A DNA stretch of 64,000 nucleotides from Pegoplata infirma (taxonomy: Eukaryota > Arthropoda > Insecta > Diptera > Anthomyiidae): the NCBI GenBank assembly GCA_963921195.1, contig OY992536.1, forward strand, positions 176,894,995-176,958,994, read 5' to 3'. The notes beneath the pieces were generated by a model that saw nothing but the letters and a program-made list of their open reading frames with translations, was not told the origin of the DNA and ran no database searches. Shown piece after piece: positions 20,551 through 33,055 of this stretch. How positions within the stretch are numbered: the stretch's first letter is position 1; each line of letters opens with the position of its first letter. The position numbers and the translations under genes are program-made.

Positions 20551-20669
20551 TTAATCCAAAATTTCTCTTTTTATATGCAATAAAAATTCATTTAATTTTT
20601 TGTCTTCCAAACCTGCCTCAATTCCCCAGAGATCTACAGCTTTCCACTTAAGAAGCCCTAATTTGAATA
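20551..20669 (-). CDS. Candidate 3-prime terminal exon, unidentified protein
   Basis: On the minus strand, a pyrimidine-rich tract and acceptor (GCTGCTTTTGTAG) are followed by 38 sense codons and TAA. The peptide includes GLLKWKAVDLWGIEAGLEDK and ends KREILD. Composition (W, G, E, K, D) is unlike the low-complexity translations around it, so a genuine exon or retro-fragment is plausible. The reading frame needs an upstream exon ending in phase 1. The AAG/GTATGT donor just upstream (near 20735) does not give that phase without a stop, and the frame also stays open upstream to 20844. I do not recognise the protein. Confidence 0.3.
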
Positions 20670-21033
20670 CTACAAAAGCAGCAATAACAAAATTTAGTAA
20701 ACCTAAACAACAAAAGTTACAAAACTGCAACTGACATACCTTAACACTTCTTGAAATTTCTATTGCAGCTTTGTGGTAAGAAGAAATATTTTGTTGCAAG
20801 CAACAAAAGCATTTATATTGCAATCGGTTAACAGCAACAAACATATTATGTAGGTGCTAGGGCTTCCAATCGGGATTGGTTTTTTTGAATTCCGGGATTC
20901 GGGATTGGAGAAAATTTTTTGGAGTTCTGATGTTTGGATCCCGGGATTTTTGGGATATATTGAATTTCGAGATTCGCGGAATTTTTAGAACATTTTCGAG
21001 ATTTTTTTGACACTTTGGCATTTGAAATCCACG

Positions 21034-22004
21034 CACCCAAAAAATTATTGGCTAAAAATGTCAATTAAATTAAATTTAAATGAGTTAATCAATGTTTTGA
21101 TTAAAATTTTTGTTATTATTTAACGGTCGAATTACAAATTTTCAACATACCAGATTTTTTTCGCTTTAATTTATTTGAATACATTAATTCAAAAATATAC
21201 AAAATAATCAGGTTTTACTCTTTTTTTATTGTTCACAGAAAAAATTTTAAACGAATTTCAGTCAACAAAAACGCAGATTCAATCAATTTTTTAATTGAAA
21301 TTCCTCAAATTAAAAAAATTGTTATACCAATTATCAAATTGTAGATTGATTGAAATTTTTTTTAATCAAACATTTTTTCGATTGTGATCAAAAGATTGAT
21401 AATTTTTTATTTATAGTCAATCGAAATAATAATTGATTTAACAAAATTGTAAGCTTATGACAAAATTTTCCAAAAATTAATATTTTTTGCTTTCCAATAT
21501 GTTGTAAACAATAAAAAAAGTAAACCCCGATTATTTTGTATATTTTTGAATTAATCTATAGAAATAAATTAAAGCGAAAAAAAATCTGGTATGCTGAAAA
21601 TTTGTAATTCGACAGTTGAAGAAAATAACAAAAATTTTAATCAAAACATTGATTGACTCATTTAAATTTTGTTGCTCAATAGATTTAATTGAAAATTGTT
21701 AGCCAATCATTTTTTTGTGTGTTGGTAGCACATTGGAAAGCAAAAAAGATTAATTTCATAATTTTGTCATAAGCTAACAATTTATTCGGTAAATCAATCA
21801 TTATTTTGATTGACTATAAATAAAAAAATGATCAAAATCGAAAAAAAGTTTAATCGAAAAAATGTTTGATTGAAAAAATATTTAATTAATCACCTACAAT
21901 TTGATGATTGGTATAACAATTTTCTTTATTGGAGGAATTTCAATCAAAAAATTTATTGAATCCGCATTTTTGTTGATTTAAATTCGTTCCAAATTTTTTC
22001 TGTG
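21034..22004 (-). mobile_element. CACAG...TGTG MITE, copy 2 (interrupted)
   Basis: The left part (21034-21233, CACCCAAAAAATTATTGGC) and right part (21722-22004, ending TTTTTTCTGTG then TA) together match the intact copy at 49534-50019. They are split by another member of the same family at 21234-21721. Confidence 0.7.
21234..21721 (+). mobile_element. CACAG...TGTG MITE, copy 3 (nested in copy 2)
   Basis: A 488-bp element from CACAGAAAAAATTTT to TTTTTTTGTGTG, in the opposite orientation to its host copy. TT precedes and follows it. Removing the element and one TT rebuilds the host sequence TTATTGTTGG, as in the uninterrupted copy near 49725-49734, where it reads TTATTGTTGG too. Confidence 0.75.
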
Positions 22005-22181
22005 TAGCAGACGAAACTTTTATCGATTCATATTTTATACAAATTATTGAGAAAAATAATAAAAAAAATATTAAAAAAAATATTTAAAAAACTGGATCCG
22101 GAAAATTCCGGGATTGAATATCAGAAATCCCGTGATTCTTCTTATACCGAAAATCCCGGGATTTCAGGATGGGAAGCCCTA

Positions 22182-22904
22182 CAAGGTACATATCTTGCCC
22201 AACCAACAACTTGACTTTAGTAAGGTAAAATTATCTTATTGTTTGCACATTCATGCATATTCAGAGACCAACAAAGGGCAACAATAAAATATTTAGATAC
22301 AAAACTTATTAAATTCTATTACTTATACATACACTTGTGTGCGATAAAATAGCATTTCTGTATTAAAAAAAAAAATTAATTTTTAAAAAACAAAATCTCG
22401 ATTTCAAGAGAAGAGTCTATTAAAAATTTGTCAATTGAAAGCTGTTTTACAGATTTTCTGTATTGATTCTGCGACATTTTTCATATCGAAAAAAATTCAG
22501 ATTCTGAGACATTTTTCGTATAGGAAAAGTCTTAGATAAGGTCTCATTGAAACTAAATTGTTCTACACAAATATCATGGTTTTAATAAGCAAGAATAATT
22601 ACCTCGAGCTAGAATATTCCTACTCAAAATATTTTTTATTATTTTTTTTTTTTGCCTTAAAACATTTATACCAACAAAAAAGAATTTTTTGCGACTTTTT
22701 ACTTTCCAGCGGGCCCCAAATTCTTGTGATTAATTTTTAATTTAATTAATTTTTAATTAATTTTTTCGTAATTTTTTTCATAGGCGAAAAAGTTGTATAA
22801 CTTAACATCTGAGCTAAATAATGTCTTTTTCTTAGAATATACTTATTAACCTTCCATCTCCCCTTTTTATGTGTAATTTTTGTCCCTTTTTAAATATCCT
22901 TGTA
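22182..22904. other. AT-rich DNA with a relic of the 36-bp repeat
   Basis: 22440-22540 contains decayed units of the 36-bp repeat on the opposite strand (GATTCTGAGACATTTTTCGT). The rest shows no coding or repeat feature beyond AT-rich inverted motifs near 22735-22770. Confidence 0.5.
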
Positions 22905-23689
22905 GTGTCACCCGCGGAACTTTATGGAATTGGTTTTATTTTGTAGATCAGAAAAAAAGGGAGACATATTTATTTAGCGGCCCAAATTCATATTTAGGGG
23001 GTAAAAAGGAGGGGGGGAGACAAGGTAATTTTTCAGTTTTTTTCGTTTATCTCCTATATTATACAAAGAAACCTAGTCATGTTAAATACCAAATGAAAGG
23101 TCTTTAGAAAACCTATCTACGTGTGCTAAGAACGTGTCTAAACATGCATAACTTTTCGTCATATTGAGAAAAATACCAAAATGTTGAGACATTTTTGTTA
23201 ATAAATCGAAAAATATATGTGCGATTCTCGAATACGACTTCACCATTCACCCAATTTTTAAAAATTTGATATTCTTTCAAATTTTAAGATTTTTAAATTT
23301 TTTTCTTGTAACAATTAAAGATCTAGTTAATATCTTTAATAATTACAAGAACAAATTTAAAAATCTTAAAACTCGAAAGAATATCAAATTTTTAAAAATT
23401 AGGTGAACGGTGAAATCGTATTCCAGAATCGAGCACATTAACTTCTTTGGCACGTTGTTAGCACCACAAGAAAGGTTTTTTTAATATCTTTGATCTGATA
23501 CCTCACATGCCTATAATAATTTTGTATAAATAGGCGTAAATCGTAAATAACTGAAAAAGGTCAATTTCCCCCCCTTATACAAATCGACTCCCCTAAAAAT
23601 GTGTTTGGGCCGCTAAAAAAAAATACGAGTCGAATTAATTTTCATTCTTTATAACATATCCAAATTTCATGAAGATCGGAGGGTGACAC
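22905..23689. mobile_element. Palindromic element with GTGTCACCC ends
   Basis: Arms of about 400 bp meet near 23320 (AAAGATCTAGTTAATATCTTT). Matching arm blocks include TTAGCGGCCCAAATTC (22977) against its inverse near 23610, and CACCATTCACCCAATTTTTA (23250) against the inverse near 23400. The arms are clearly diverged, so it is older than the FB elements. Outer limits and target duplication are uncertain. ORFs inside are short and not convincing. Confidence 0.6.
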
Positions 23690-23724
23690 CAGGGAGACTT
23701 CCCCTGTAAGACGTGTGTATAAAG

Positions 23725-24420
23725 TAGAGATGGGCACATGAGCAGATTAGAGCGTGATTCTCGTGATTCACACGTGATCACGCGTGAGTGTGACTGAATT
23801 CAATTTTACTCACGTGATTGTGAGTGAGTGTGAGTGAAGAAAAAAATTGAGTGAGTGTGCGTGAGTAAGATTTTTGCGTGAGTGAGTGTGCGTGAGTCGA
23901 TATTTTTCCGTGAGTTTGCGTGATTTATTTTCTCTTCATATTTCCTTTGAGTGTAACTGAATTAAATTTTACTCACGGGATTGTGAGTGAAGAAAAAATT
24001 AAGTGAGTGTGCGTGAGTAAGATTTTTGCATGAGTGAGTGTGCGTGAGTCGATATTTTTGCGTGATTTATTTTCTCTTCATATTTCCTTTCGTACCAAAA
24101 AAAAACAACAAAAAAAAATTGTAAAATACGGCTTTACTTAAGATTTCGTCCCAAAAAAAATTTAAAATTTAAATTTTGCTGAAAATTTTTAAAGATTTTT
24201 TAAATTTTAGTTTTTGAAATCCTTTTTTGTGTTAATAAGAGTTTTGTGAGTGTGAGTGAAGCATGCGTCAGTGCACGTGAGTGTGAGTTGTATTAAATTT
24301 ACTCACTTGATTGTGAGTGAGTGTGAGTAGAAAAAATATGCTCGTGAGTGAGTGTGCGTGATTTTAAAATGCCTGTCGTGAGTGAGTGTGAGTCAAAAAC
24401 CACTCACGCGCCCATCTCTA
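23725..24420. mobile_element. hAT-type MITE, GTGAGTG-rich, 696 bp
   Basis: Starts TAGAGATGGGCAC and ends GCGCCCATCTCTA. It is flanked by GTATAAAG (23717-23724) and GTTTAAAG (24421-24428), an 8-bp duplication with one mismatch. The interior has an internal duplication of TCACG/GTGAGTG blocks (GTGAGTGTGCGTGAGTAAG repeated near 23840-23920 and 24000-24060). Same family as 16400-16941 and the fragments near 29612 and 32190. Confidence 0.85.
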
Positions 24421-24428
24421 GTTTAAAG

Positions 24429-26134
24429 GGTTAAAATGCTCTACAAACATTTTCTCACATTTTTTGGCATTTGAGATTTAATTTTCTTTTTTTTTTAATT
24501 TTACTGGATTATTTGAATTTGAGGGATTTTTTCAATTTTTTTATTTTGGTTGGGATTTTTTTCTTAATTTTTGGGATTTTCTTGCAATTTTCTTGATTTT
24601 TTCTAAATCATTCTAATTCTTTCCATTTTTTTTTTTTTTTCTTGAACATTTTTTTAATTTGTTCCTAATTAAACTGAACTTTTATAATATATTTCAGTAT
24701 TTTTCAGCATTTTTCTAATTTTTTCTAATTTTTTGTTGTATTTTAGATACTGTCTAGATTCGCCTTTTAAATGTTTTGTTCTTTTCTGAATTTTTGAATT
24801 TTTTCCTAAATTTTTCCGTAATTTTCCAAACGTTACATATTTTTTAAATATGTGTATATTTACAACCATGGCTGTGTAATTCCAAACACGTGTAAAGTAA
24901 CAATAAACATTGGTTGTACATTAGAGTGGCATTTTTCCTTGGACTTTTATATAATTTTAAATAATAAGAATAATATGTAGAACTTTTTTGCCCCAATTTG
25001 GCACCATATCTAACCGGTTTTGCTGGGGTTTGATTCAGTAACCGATTTCGCTAAAATAAAATTTGGTCGAGCTTCACGAACTCTTAGTATCGTCACAGAT
25101 AATAACGAACAACCAAAAATCGTAAATCCATATTTCGATAAGTAACAAACGGAATGGCAATCTTTATATACTCTCTCTCACAAAGTAGAGTGTATAAAAA
25201 GTATAGATTTTTTAAATGCAATATAAATATGGCATGTTTGCCTTGGCGCCCATCAATGACAATTTAAATTTTAAATTTTATGAAACCATAAAACGAAACT
25301 GAATTATATTTAACAACTTTAAATATGCTTAAACATTATTTAACAGATTTTTCCGTATTTTTTCTAGTTGCCAACAATAATGATAAATGTACAAAAAAAA
25401 ACTAAATAGAAAATTTTAAATGCAACAATTTATAAAATAATAAAGAAAATGTATTTGAATTGAAAAAGCAAAAGAAATATGACATGACTGAAGGACAAAA
25501 GTAGAAGTAGTAGCAGTAGTATAATATTCAAGGATAATGTCAGAGGATTTGAAAGCAAATATAAAAAAAAAATATTTAAAATTTATAGAAAGTTAAATTG
25601 AAAACTAAAAAAAATGAAGAAATTAAAGATTAATACCTTCCGCGCAAAAGAAAATTTAATTTAAATAAAAAAAAAGAAAAATTACCCTTGATAAAAGATC
25701 ATTAAAATAAATTTTATTTCTCAAACAGTAAGAAGAATTTCTAAAAACAAAATAAAAAATATCAAGTTGAAATTAAAGAAAAAGTAACAAATGCTTTTTT
25801 AGCATTTAGCTTAAAATCACTCAGAAACAAACAAAAAAAAAAGTGAAGAAAACAATTTCAAAAGTCATAAAAATCGTTATAATGCGTTTTTAAATTTCGC
25901 ATATAAAAACGTTTTCGTAACGGCACAAAATGTTTTAAAGAACATGAATGAACGAACATGAACACAAAGTTGAAATATCCAAAACTTAAGTCATAAACTG
26001 AAAATGTATATGGGAATCAACAACAAACAAACAAAAAAAAATAACCTTCCCATAAGATGCCAATGGATAATATTTTGAAAAAAAAATGCAGAGTATCATC
26101 AGATTAAATTTCTTTAAGAAGAAGGAATACTCAT
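24429..26134. other. AT-rich DNA with old repeat fragments
   Basis: At 24920-24936 is one terminus (ACATTAGAGTGGCATTTTT) of the family at 59714-61019. At 25020-25206 is a DINE-like fragment (ACCGATTTCGCT, AACAAACGGAATGGCAA). The remainder, including 25260-26130, is A-rich and shows no exon or repeat I can support. Confidence 0.45.
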
Positions 26135-28479
26135 AGCAAAAATATAACAATTCTAGAATCTGAGAATTTTTTTATATGGAGAAAAATGTCATAGAATGTG
26201 AGAATTGTTCTATACGGGAAAAATGTCTCAAAAGATAAAAATTTTTGTATGCGAAAAAATGTGTTAGAATTTTAAAATTTTTCTATTGTCTGATTATTTA
26301 GGATCATAACATAATCGCTGCAAAAATATTATGGTTGCTACAAACAAATTATAATCATATTTTCAATCATACGCTTTAAAATTATGGTTGCCACAATCAT
26401 ATCTTTTCTCTGAGTGTTTTCTATACGGAAAATGGCTCAAAATTTAAAAAATGTTCTAACATGGAAAAATTACTCAAAATCTAATAGATTTTCTATACGA
26501 AAAAAGCTCCTTAAAATCAGACAACTTTTCAGAATCTTACAATTTTTTTTGAGGGAAAAATGTCTTAGAATCTGAGAATTTTTCTATACAAAAAATTATT
26601 GAGAATTTGTGAACTGAAAATATCACCCAGAATCTGAGAATATTCTTTTAGAGTTTGAAAAAAAAAATCTTAGAATCTAAGAATTTTTCTTGGAAAATGG
26701 CTTAGAAGCTGAGAATTATTCAAAACGAAAAATTGCCTTTAAGCCTAAGAATTATTTGTATATAAAAAAAATTCTCAGAATCTGAGAATTTTTCTAAACG
26801 GGAAAAATGTTTTAGAATCTTTCAATTTTTCTATACGCAAAATTCTTTAGAATCTGACAATTTTTCTATACGCAAAATTCCTCAGAACCTGACATTTTTC
26901 ACAACTTTTCAAAACGGAAAATGTCTCAGAATTTTCAAAATTTGTCTATTCGGCAAAATTGTCTCAGAATTTGAGATTTTGATAATAGGGGAAATATGCT
27001 TAAATCTGAGAATGTTTTCAAACGGCAAATGTTTTTAAACGGCATGTTTCAGAATTTAAGAACTTTTCTATATAGAAAAAAGTCTAGAATCTGAAAGATT
27101 TTTCTTTTCGGAAAAATAGAATCTGAAAATTTGTCTATAGAGGAAATATAACTCAGAACCTAAAAATAATTTTATACGGGAAAAAGCTTCAGAATTTGAG
27201 AATTTTTCTATATAGAAATGTCTCAGAATTTGAGAAATTTTTCTATTCGGAAAAATATTTAAGAATCTGAGAATTTGTCAATAGGGGAAATATGACTCAG
27301 AACCTGAGAATTTGTCTATAGAGGAAATATGACTCAGAACCTGGGCTTAATTTTATACGGAAAAATGTTTCATAATTTGAGAATTTTTCTATAAGAAAAA
27401 TGTCTCAGAATCTGAGAAATTTTTCTATTCGGAAAAATGTCTCAGAATTTGAAAATTTGTCTATAGAGGAAATATGCCCCAGAATTTGAAAATTTTTCTA
27501 TACGGAAATATGCTTTAGAATCTGGTTATTTTTTTATACGGAAAAAATGTTTCAGAATTTGAAACTTTTCTATACAGATAAATGTCTAGAATCTGAGAGA
27601 TTTTTTCTCTTTTCTCTAAATATGTCTCAGAATCTGAGAATTTGTCTACAGGGGAAATATGCCTCAGAATCTGAGAGTACTTTTCAGATAAATGTCCAGA
27701 ATCTGAGAGATTTTTCTTTTCGAAAAAATGTCTCAGAATTAGAGAATTTGTCTATACACACAAAAAAAAATCCAATGAACGATTTTCATAGTATTTAAGA
27801 ACAAAGTCATACAATTTATCAACTTTTTCATAATAATACTTATAAACTTTTTCATAGTATTTATGAAAAATGATAAATAGTTCTTAAAATTCACATATTA
27901 TGATTTATTCATAAATACTATGAAAAAGTTTGTAAATATTATGCAAAAGTTAATAAATTGTATGAATTTGTTCATAAATACTATGAAAGTTCATTGGATT
28001 TTTTTTTTTGTGTAGAGGAAATATGCCCCATAATCTAAAGGATTATTTTATACCGAAAAAATGTTTCATAATTTGAAAATTTTTCTATAAAGAAAAATGT
28101 CTTAATATCTAAGAAATTTTTCTATTCGGGAAAATGTTTCAACAATCTTCGAATTTTTCTATATGGAAAAATTTCCATACGGAAAAATTTATAATTTCCA
28201 TTAGAAAAAATGTCTCAGAATCTGATATTATTCCTATGAGAATAATTTTATACGGGAATATTTTTTCAGAATTTGAGAATTTTTCTATACAGAAAAATGT
28301 CTTAAAATCTGAGAAGTTTTTCTATATGGGAAAATGTCCCAGAATCTAAAAATGTCTCAAAATCTAAAAATTTTTCTATACGGGAAAAATGTCTCAAAAT
28401 CTAAAAAAATTTCTATAAGGAAAAATTAATGTGAGAATTTTTCGAAGCGAAAAATGATATATAATATGAGAATTTGTAT
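26135..28479 (+). repeat. 36-bp tandem array, left part
   Basis: Degenerate tandem repeat whose common unit is ATGTCTCAGAATCTGAGA followed by ATTTTTCTATACGGAAAA, 36 bp in all. Each unit carries the perfect dyad TCTCAGA-A-TCTGAGA. The array is interrupted by a MITE fragment (26290-26412) and a complete MITE (27757-28012). It resumes at 33056-35090 after a DINE-like insertion. ORFs within it are repeat translations. Confidence 0.85.
27757..28012. mobile_element. TA-flanked MITE, 256 bp
   Basis: Begins CACACAAAAAAAAATCCAAT and ends with its inverse (ATTGGATTTTTTTTTTTGTG). TA at 27755-27756 and 28013-28014. Removing it with one TA restores the host repeat TTTGTCTATAGAGGAAATAT, which occurs nearby without the insertion. 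The interior has repeated TTCATAGTATTTATGAA palindromes. Related to the MITE at 43022-45427. Confidence 0.9.
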
Positions 28480-29610
28480 ACCCTACACCACACTGTGGTA
28501 CAGGGTATAATGAGTTTGTGCTGATGTTTGTAAATATTGAAATATTGGTTCTAGACCCACTTTTAAGTATACCGATCGACTCAGGGTCACTTTTTGAGTC
28601 GATTTAGCGATGTCCGTCCGTCCTTCCGTCCGTTTGTCTGTCTGTCCATGTAAACGTTGTAAGCACGATACAGATCACAACTGACTTGAAATTTGAAACT
28701 TTAGCCTCTTTTGGCCCAAGGACGAAGCCTATTGAAATTGGAAAAAATCGGGCCATATTTAGACCTAGCCCCCATACAAAGGTCCTCTTTAGTTTTGGCT
28801 CAAATGACTCTAATAACCGCATTATAATTGGTATCTTTTCGAAATTTAGTGGTAATCATGTTTCATCAACACAAATCACCATTCCGAATTTTAAAGAAAT
28901 CGGACCAGTTCATCTTGTAGCCCCTATACAAACAACCTTCCCGATTTTCACATAAATCTTTCAAATTTTTTGAAAATAGAAAATATTTCATTAAAATTTT
29001 GTTTGTGTATGTTAAATGCATACTTTAATAACACTGTGCTACACCAAAAATATGCAGGGGTTCTCATATAAAAATTCGGGTTGGTTGGAGTCCATAGAGT
29101 ACTGATATTCTCATAGTTTTTCTGGATCACTTCGTTAAGTACGTTTTTTATTGGCAAATGTGTTGGAAAACGGAAATTCTTAAATTACAATTTTAAAAAA
29201 TTATTACTTTGTTAGTTTGCAACCGATTTTCGATTTTATGGATTTGTTTTAAAGGTATAGGTCTTACCTTTCAAACAAAATAGAAATATTAAAAATCGAT
29301 CAAGAATTGGCTGAGCTACGATCGCTTAAGTAAAAGAAAACCGAATTTTTTTAAAAATTTGTCATATTCTTTACACTCTAAGTTGAAAGTGAATCATTAA
29401 ACAATTTTTTTGAATTTTTTGTAAAAAAGTATAGTAAAGTGGCTTTCCAAAACACCAAAAAACATAACAATCGGTTAAAAAATGAATGAGTTATGCTAAG
29501 TTTTGTGATAGGACATTTTTATTTTTTTTTCAGAAACGCTTGTAATTCAAGCATTATTCATAAATCTTGTTACTAGTAGTAATTTTATGCGCATATGCAT
29601 ATAAACTAGA

Positions 29611-29745
29611 GATGGGAACGTAATTAGATTTGAGCGTGATTCACACATGATCAGAAGTGAGCGTGATTGAAAATTAATTTTACTCACGTGGTTGTTAGTG
29701 AGTGTCAGTGTGAGTGGAATAAAAAAATGGGCGTGTCAGTTACTT
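29611..29745. repeat. hAT GTGAGTG-MITE segment inside the arm
   Basis: TAGAGATGGGAACG followed by GTGAGTG motifs, mirrored at about 32055-32190 in the other arm. Because both arms carry it, it was present before the arms were copied from each other or were last homogenised. Confidence 0.55.
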
Positions 29746-30086
29746 CCAAATCCTATTTATAATTTTTTTGGGTTTGTTTAAAAAATATCAGTGTTACTTC
29801 TTAAACAAAAATATATTGAGAATAGGTTAAAAACAGGCTAAGGTGCGCTTGTTTTTTGAAGAGTTATACCTGCAACATTTTTATGACAGAAAAAGCTGTG
29901 CGCTTGCAAACATGTTTTTTTAAAACGAAATTGCTAAAATTGTGGGATAATTTGATGGAAATTTTACCTGTTTATAAATATACATGTGAGGCATTCCACA
30001 CCAAATGTTCAGTGAGAAAAAAATTGTGTACCAAAATTTTTCAATGGGTCCCGGGTAAAAAAGTTTTTTATATAACTAGGGGGAGA

Positions 30087-30345
30087 TTTCCATGCAAATG
30101 CATGTTTTTTGTCGAAAGCCTAAAAACGATATCGACCAATTATCTTTCCGAATCAAGAGATTTGCATTAAATGGCATCGATTTGTTTTCGCATATTTTGG
30201 TGAAAATACATATTTTTGCATATTTTGATTTTAAATGCATATATTGTGCATATTTCGAACTTTTAAGTGCATATTATTGCATATTTTGGCATAAATTAGC
30301 AAAAACACAAATTGAAATTAATTTTTTTCAAAAACTATTTTAAAT
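30087..30345 (-). repeat. Fragment of the TAGGGATGAGA hAT MITE
   Basis: GAGATTTCCATGCAAATGCA followed by GCATATTTT repeats is the inverse of 38715-38985, which belongs to an intact hAT-type MITE. The far end is missing. Confidence 0.6.
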
Positions 30346-30756
30346 TTTTAAAATTTATTTTGAAAATCAGAAAAATTACTTTTTTTTTCTTCTTAATTTT
30401 TTTTATAGATTTTCTTAATTTTTAAAAAAATCTTGCTAGACAAACATCTAATCTTTAAAAAAAAATTACAAAAAAAAAACAAAAGTGGCCGGATTTTTTA
30501 TAAATTGACTTTTTTAAAAAATGGAAAATTTCAGAACGGGTTCTGAAAATTTTCCAAAAAAATTTTAATCGATAGCCGATACAAAACTATACAAGAATGT
30601 AAATTTTTGAGATTTTGGTGCATTTCGTTTTTATTTGATATATATTTAAACAAGGCAACTTGACACAAACTTGACCATTTTTCCAATATTTGACCACGCC
30701 TCCTAAGCCCAGTTTTTGAAAAATTGAACAACCGAAAACGTAATTTTCTTAGCTCC

Positions 30757-31733
30757 ATATATGAGGCATTCCACACCAAATGTTCAGCAAAAAAAAAAGT
30801 TGTGTCGTGTCAATATGAAATCATTTTCAAAGTATTCGCTCTTAGGGTACTATTAAATAACAAAAATAAAATTTAAGTTTTTTCAAAAAGTGGGCCTTGT
30901 AGGCGTGGTCAAAAATTGAAAATATCTAACTTTTTTGCCTGAGCATCTTTACTTCAATATTTATGCAAATTAAATGAAACACAGTAAAGTCTTAAAGACA
31001 AAAGCTGTTTATAGATTTTTGAATGCTGAATGGGCTATCAATAAAAGCTAAGAAAATGAAAATTGGAACATTTTCAGAAGAAGTTCTGAATTTTTTAAAT
31101 TTAAACTTAAACTTTATTTATCAAAAAACATGCCGCAATTTTATTTGTTTTTATTTTTTTTAAAAAAGTTAAAGGAATTTTCTATCTGATCTGAAATTTT
31201 TAGAGATGTGTTTTGCCTTGTTTGCGAAAAATCAAAATTCAAAAATTGCAACACGCTTATTTTATACAATAATGGTATTTAAAACGTGTGCGCATGAGTA
31301 ATATCAATACTTAAAAAATATTTTAAGAGGCGATGGTAGCGTGAGTGAGTTTTAAATAACGATTACGTACGCTTATGAAAGAAAAAATTTAGTCACGCAC
31401 GATATTTTATTTTGCTCACGCTCATTCACGCACACGTGAGTAGAAAAAAATAAGTTACGGTCACGATGTTCACGTGAGCGTGAGTAAAATAAAATATCGT
31501 GCTTGAATATTTTTTTTTCTTTCATTAGCGTGCGTGATCGTGAATAAATACTCAGGCAAAAAAGTTTGATATTTTTAATATTTGACCACGCCTACAAGGC
31601 CCACTTTTTGAAAAAAACTTAAATTTTATTTTTGTTATTTATTAGTACCCTAGGAGCGAATACTTTGCAAATGATATCCCATTGAAACCACTATGGTTTT
31701 TCTGTAGTGGAACAGTTGGTGTGGAATGCCTCA
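30757..31733. mobile_element. Nested inverted-repeat element, TGAGGCATTCCACACC ends
   Basis: GAGGCATTCCACACCAAATG at 30759 is inverted at about 31716-31733 (GGTGTGGAATGCCTCA). Arms of about 185 bp pair (AAAGTGGGCCTTGTAGGCGT at 30889 against its inverse near 31585). Further copies of the same terminus stand at 29986 and, inverted, 31798-31813, so the motif occurs as nested brackets. The centre, 31310-31555, has GTGAGTG-type motifs. Confidence 0.55.
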
Positions 31734-33055
31734 CATGGCTATCCATACAACCCATTTAACAATTTACGGTTCACATGTTTTTTTTTTCGCTGAACATTTG
31801 GTGTGGAATGCCTCATACGTATATTTAGAAACAGGTAAAATTTCCATCAAATGATCCCACAATTTTACCAATTTCATTTCAAAAATGTCAAATGTTTTTT
31901 GTCATAAAAATGTTGCAGGTATAACTCTTCAAAAAAGGTTTTTTACTTAAACAAGCGCACCTTAGCCTGTTTTTAACCTATTCTCAATATATTTTTGCTT
32001 AAGAAGTAACACTGATATTACAACACAAACCCAAAAAATTATAAATAGGATTTGGAAGTAACTGACACGCCCATTTTTTATTCCACTCACACTGACACTC
32101 ACTAACAACCACGTGAGTAAAATTAATTTTCAATCACGCTCACTTCTGATCATGTGTGAATCACGCACAAATCTAATTACGTTCCCATCTCTAGTTTATA
32201 TGCATATGCGCATAAAATTACTACTAGTAACAAGATTTATGAATAATGCTTGAATTACAAGCGTTTCTGAAAAAATTTAAAAATGCCCTATCACAAAACT
32301 TAGCATAACTCATTCATTTTTAAACCGATTGTTATGTTTTTTGGTGTTTTGGAAAGCTACTTTACTATACTTTTTTACAAAAAATTCAAAAAAATTGTTT
32401 AATGATGCACTTTCAACTTAGAGTGTAAAGAATATGACATATTTTTCCAAAAATACGTTTTTTTTTTTACTTAAGCGATCGTAGCTCAGCCAATTCTTGA
32501 TCGATTTTTAATATTTTTATTTTGTTTGAAAGGTAAGACCTATATCTTTAAAACAAATCCATAAAATCGAAAATCGGTTGCAAACTAACAAAGTAATAAT
32601 TTTTTAAAATTGTAATTTAAGAATTTCCGTTTTTCAACACATTTGCCAATAAAAAACGTACTTAACGAAGTGATCCAGAAAAACTATGAGTATATCAGTA
32701 CTCTATGGACTCCAACCAACCCGAATTATCATATGAGAACCCCTGCATAAATTATTTTTGGTCTTTTGTAGCACAGTGTAATCTTATCAAACCTGATTAT
32801 CATTGGACCATTTTGGACTTAGGCCCCATGTGAAAATTTCCCCGATATTCAGTTAAAGCGGTTTATTGCCAACAAAAAGAAGCCTATTTCACTCAAATTT
32901 GATTTGTGGGCGTTTTTACACTTATTAAGGGTTTGACAAAATATAGATCTAATCAGTCCATGTTTGAACTTGGGACCCATTTTCCGGGAAACTCTGGTGT
33001 AGGGTATTATATGGTCGGTCTTGACCGACTATAATACTTTCTTACTTGCTTTATA

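Larger units (their letters stand above)
20858..22181. mobile_element. hAT-like element with TAGGGCTTCC ends
   Basis: Begins TAGGGCTTCCAATCGGG and ends GGGATGGGAAGCCCTA-like (CAGGATGGGAAGCCCTA). Sub-terminal CCGGGATT repeats are inverted between the two sides (20920-20990, 22090-22160). The putative 8-bp flanks GTAGGTGC and CAAGGTAC agree at five positions only. Its interior is largely occupied by two nested CACAG MITEs. No transposase. Confidence 0.6.
29032..32778. mobile_element. 3.7-kb inverted-repeat element, CACTGTGCTACA ends
   Basis: Starts CACTGTGCTACACC and ends TGTAGCACAGTG, with TAA on both sides (29029-29031, 32779-32781). Arms of nearly 1 kb (29032-29990 and about 31820-32778) align throughout, including CAACCAACCCGAATT and CGATCGTAGCTCAGCC. 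CACTG termini with a 3-bp duplication fit the CMC (CACTA/Chapaev) group, an inference from ends only. The interior is filled by other elements. No transposase recognised. Confidence 0.7.
28480..33055 (+). mobile_element. DINE/Helentron-like repeat split by a large insertion
   Basis: The left part, 28480-29031, contains CACTGTGGTACAGGGTATAA, GTCCGTCCGTCC and CAAGGACGAAGCC. The right part is 32779-33055, with GTGTAGGGTATTATATGGTC, the hairpin GGTCGGTCTTGACCGACT and ACTTTCTTACTTGC. A truncated sister copy occurs at 54360-54640 plus 55645-55705. It sits inside the 36-bp array without an obvious target duplication, as expected for Helitron-type insertion (inference). Confidence 0.6.

Noticed and set aside
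26135..28479. CRISPR-like array (36-bp period with a dyad)
   Set aside because: Units are adjacent without unique spacers, strongly degenerate, and lie in a eukaryotic spliced-gene context. Satellite DNA explains them.
29032..29050. Recombination-signal / Transib terminus (CACTGTG heptamer)
   Set aside because: The flanks show a TAA duplication instead of a 5-bp GC-rich one, and no nonamer at 12 or 23 bp was seen.
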